Shown: positions 6,815-7,105 of the stretch, in pieces
How the letters are laid out: the number at the start of each line of letters is the position of its first letter
Numbering within the stretch: position 1 is the stretch's first letter
Assembly: GCA_964432995.1 (NCBI GenBank)
Contig: CAYSPU010000286.1
Location: 1-7,105 of the forward strand
Reading direction: 5' to 3'
Source of the DNA: CAYSPU01 sp964432995
GTDB taxonomy: Bacteria; Verrucomicrobiota; Verrucomicrobiia; Limisphaerales; JAHDYP01
DNA: 7,105 nt
The notes under the pieces: generated by a model
The model's database searches: none
What the model was told of the DNA's origin: nothing
Seen by the model: the letters and a program-made list of their open reading frames with translations, nothing else
Made by a program: the position numbers and the translations under genes

Positions 6815-6889
6815 CTAGCCGGCATACGGCGCGTCCTGCGGGTGCACACTGGATCGGCGCACCGCAGAGGTGTGAAATATGCCGGCTAG
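6815..6889. repeat. 12-bp perfect inverted repeat, widely spaced
   Basis: CTAGCCGGCATA at 6815-6826 is the exact reverse complement of TATGCCGGCTAG at 6878-6889, with 51 bases between. GTGCG-type sequence flanks both arms on the outside, so the symmetry may extend imperfectly. It could be the ends of a small non-coding element or a large stem; no coding sequence lies between. Confidence 0.7.
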
Positions 6890-6988
6890 CGGTGCGTCCG
6901 ACCGTTGCGGCTTCTGCCCACGAACCGCGTCGGGATCCGAAGCCGCGGGAGGACCCGACCAACTGATCAGGTCACCGCCGACTCGACT

Positions 6989-7101
6989 TTGAACAGAAGC
7001 CGCGATGAATCGCAAAGAGGCATGGGCCGCGAAAAGCAGAAGGAACAAAGGGAATACGGGGGGAGACATGCCTTTGCGGTTCTCTGCGAGCTTCTGTTGA
7101 A
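6989..7101. repeat. Imperfect inverted repeat with ~36-bp arms
   Basis: Arm 6989-7024 (starts TTGAACAGAAGC, ends GGCATG) pairs with the reverse complement of 7067-7101 (starts TTCAACAGAAGC, ends GGCATG). I align about 27 of 37 columns as identical, with three gap positions. Both arms contain CGCAAAG or CGCAAAGG-like sequence near the inner end. The 42-base centre is purine-rich. This is consistent with a MITE-like or other dispersed intergenic element; the right limit is close to the window edge. Confidence 0.65.
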
Positions 7102-7105
7102 TCCG

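Larger units (their letters stand above)
6768..7105. other. Non-coding end region with two inverted repeats
   Basis: This stretch follows the relict oxidoreductase stop codon. Minus-strand frames across it look random; the one starting with a hydrophobic run (6815-7069) is built partly from the arms of the inverted repeat at 6989-7101. I see no gene, RNA or clear promoter, only the inverted repeats listed separately. Confidence 0.6.

Noticed and set aside
6815..7069. 84-aa minus-strand open frame with a hydrophobic N-terminus, possible small secreted protein
   Set aside because: The hydrophobic start derives from repeat-arm sequence and the rest has no protein-like pattern; no ribosome site stands out.

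Overview
The window is GC-rich and looks like a chromosomal segment from a verrucomicrobium-like bacterium (Verrucomicrobiota, possibly subdivision 3 / Limisphaerales). This placement is an inference from three things: a large secreted glycosidase, a secreted protein with thrombospondin-type-3 repeats ending in the short beta-rich tail often seen in that phylum, and long intergenic spacers full of hairpin-forming repeats. No rRNA, tRNA or marker gene is present to fix the taxonomy.

Layout. All three intact genes lie on the minus strand. Reading that strand from high to low coordinates: (1) 6372-3889 encodes an 827-aa protein. It has a cytosolic-type N-terminal domain with a GYPECC motif, one membrane or signal segment, and then four tandem modules, each pairing TSP3-like acidic repeats with a strictly spaced C-x2-C-x27-H-x3-H motif. 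(2) 3849-3454, starting 39 bases after the previous stop codon, encodes a small DUF6504-like protein and may be co-transcribed. (3) A 465-bp spacer (2989-3453) holds a perfect 44-bp palindrome and a hairpin-rich element. (4) 2988-232 encodes a 918-aa secreted glycoside hydrolase-like protein of the GH106 (alpha-L-rhamnosidase) type. Downstream of it, 1-203 carries a 118-bp-period direct repeat and a hairpin almost identical, in inverted orientation, to one upstream of the same gene.

On the plus strand, 6431-6767 is a decayed Gfo/Idh/MocA-family oxidoreductase. Three recognisable pieces of the family remain, joined by two internal deletions, and the last piece is out of frame with the first two. 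It is divergent from the repeat-protein gene. The remaining end, 6768-7105, is non-coding and contains two inverted repeats.

The glycosidase and the relict sugar-type oxidoreductase fit a polysaccharide-degrading lifestyle, but no pathway links the genes here. The most novel item is the four-module protein: its Cys/His spacing is invariant across modules that otherwise diverge, which suggests a repeated metal site in an exported protein, fused to an unrelated N-terminal cysteine-rich domain.
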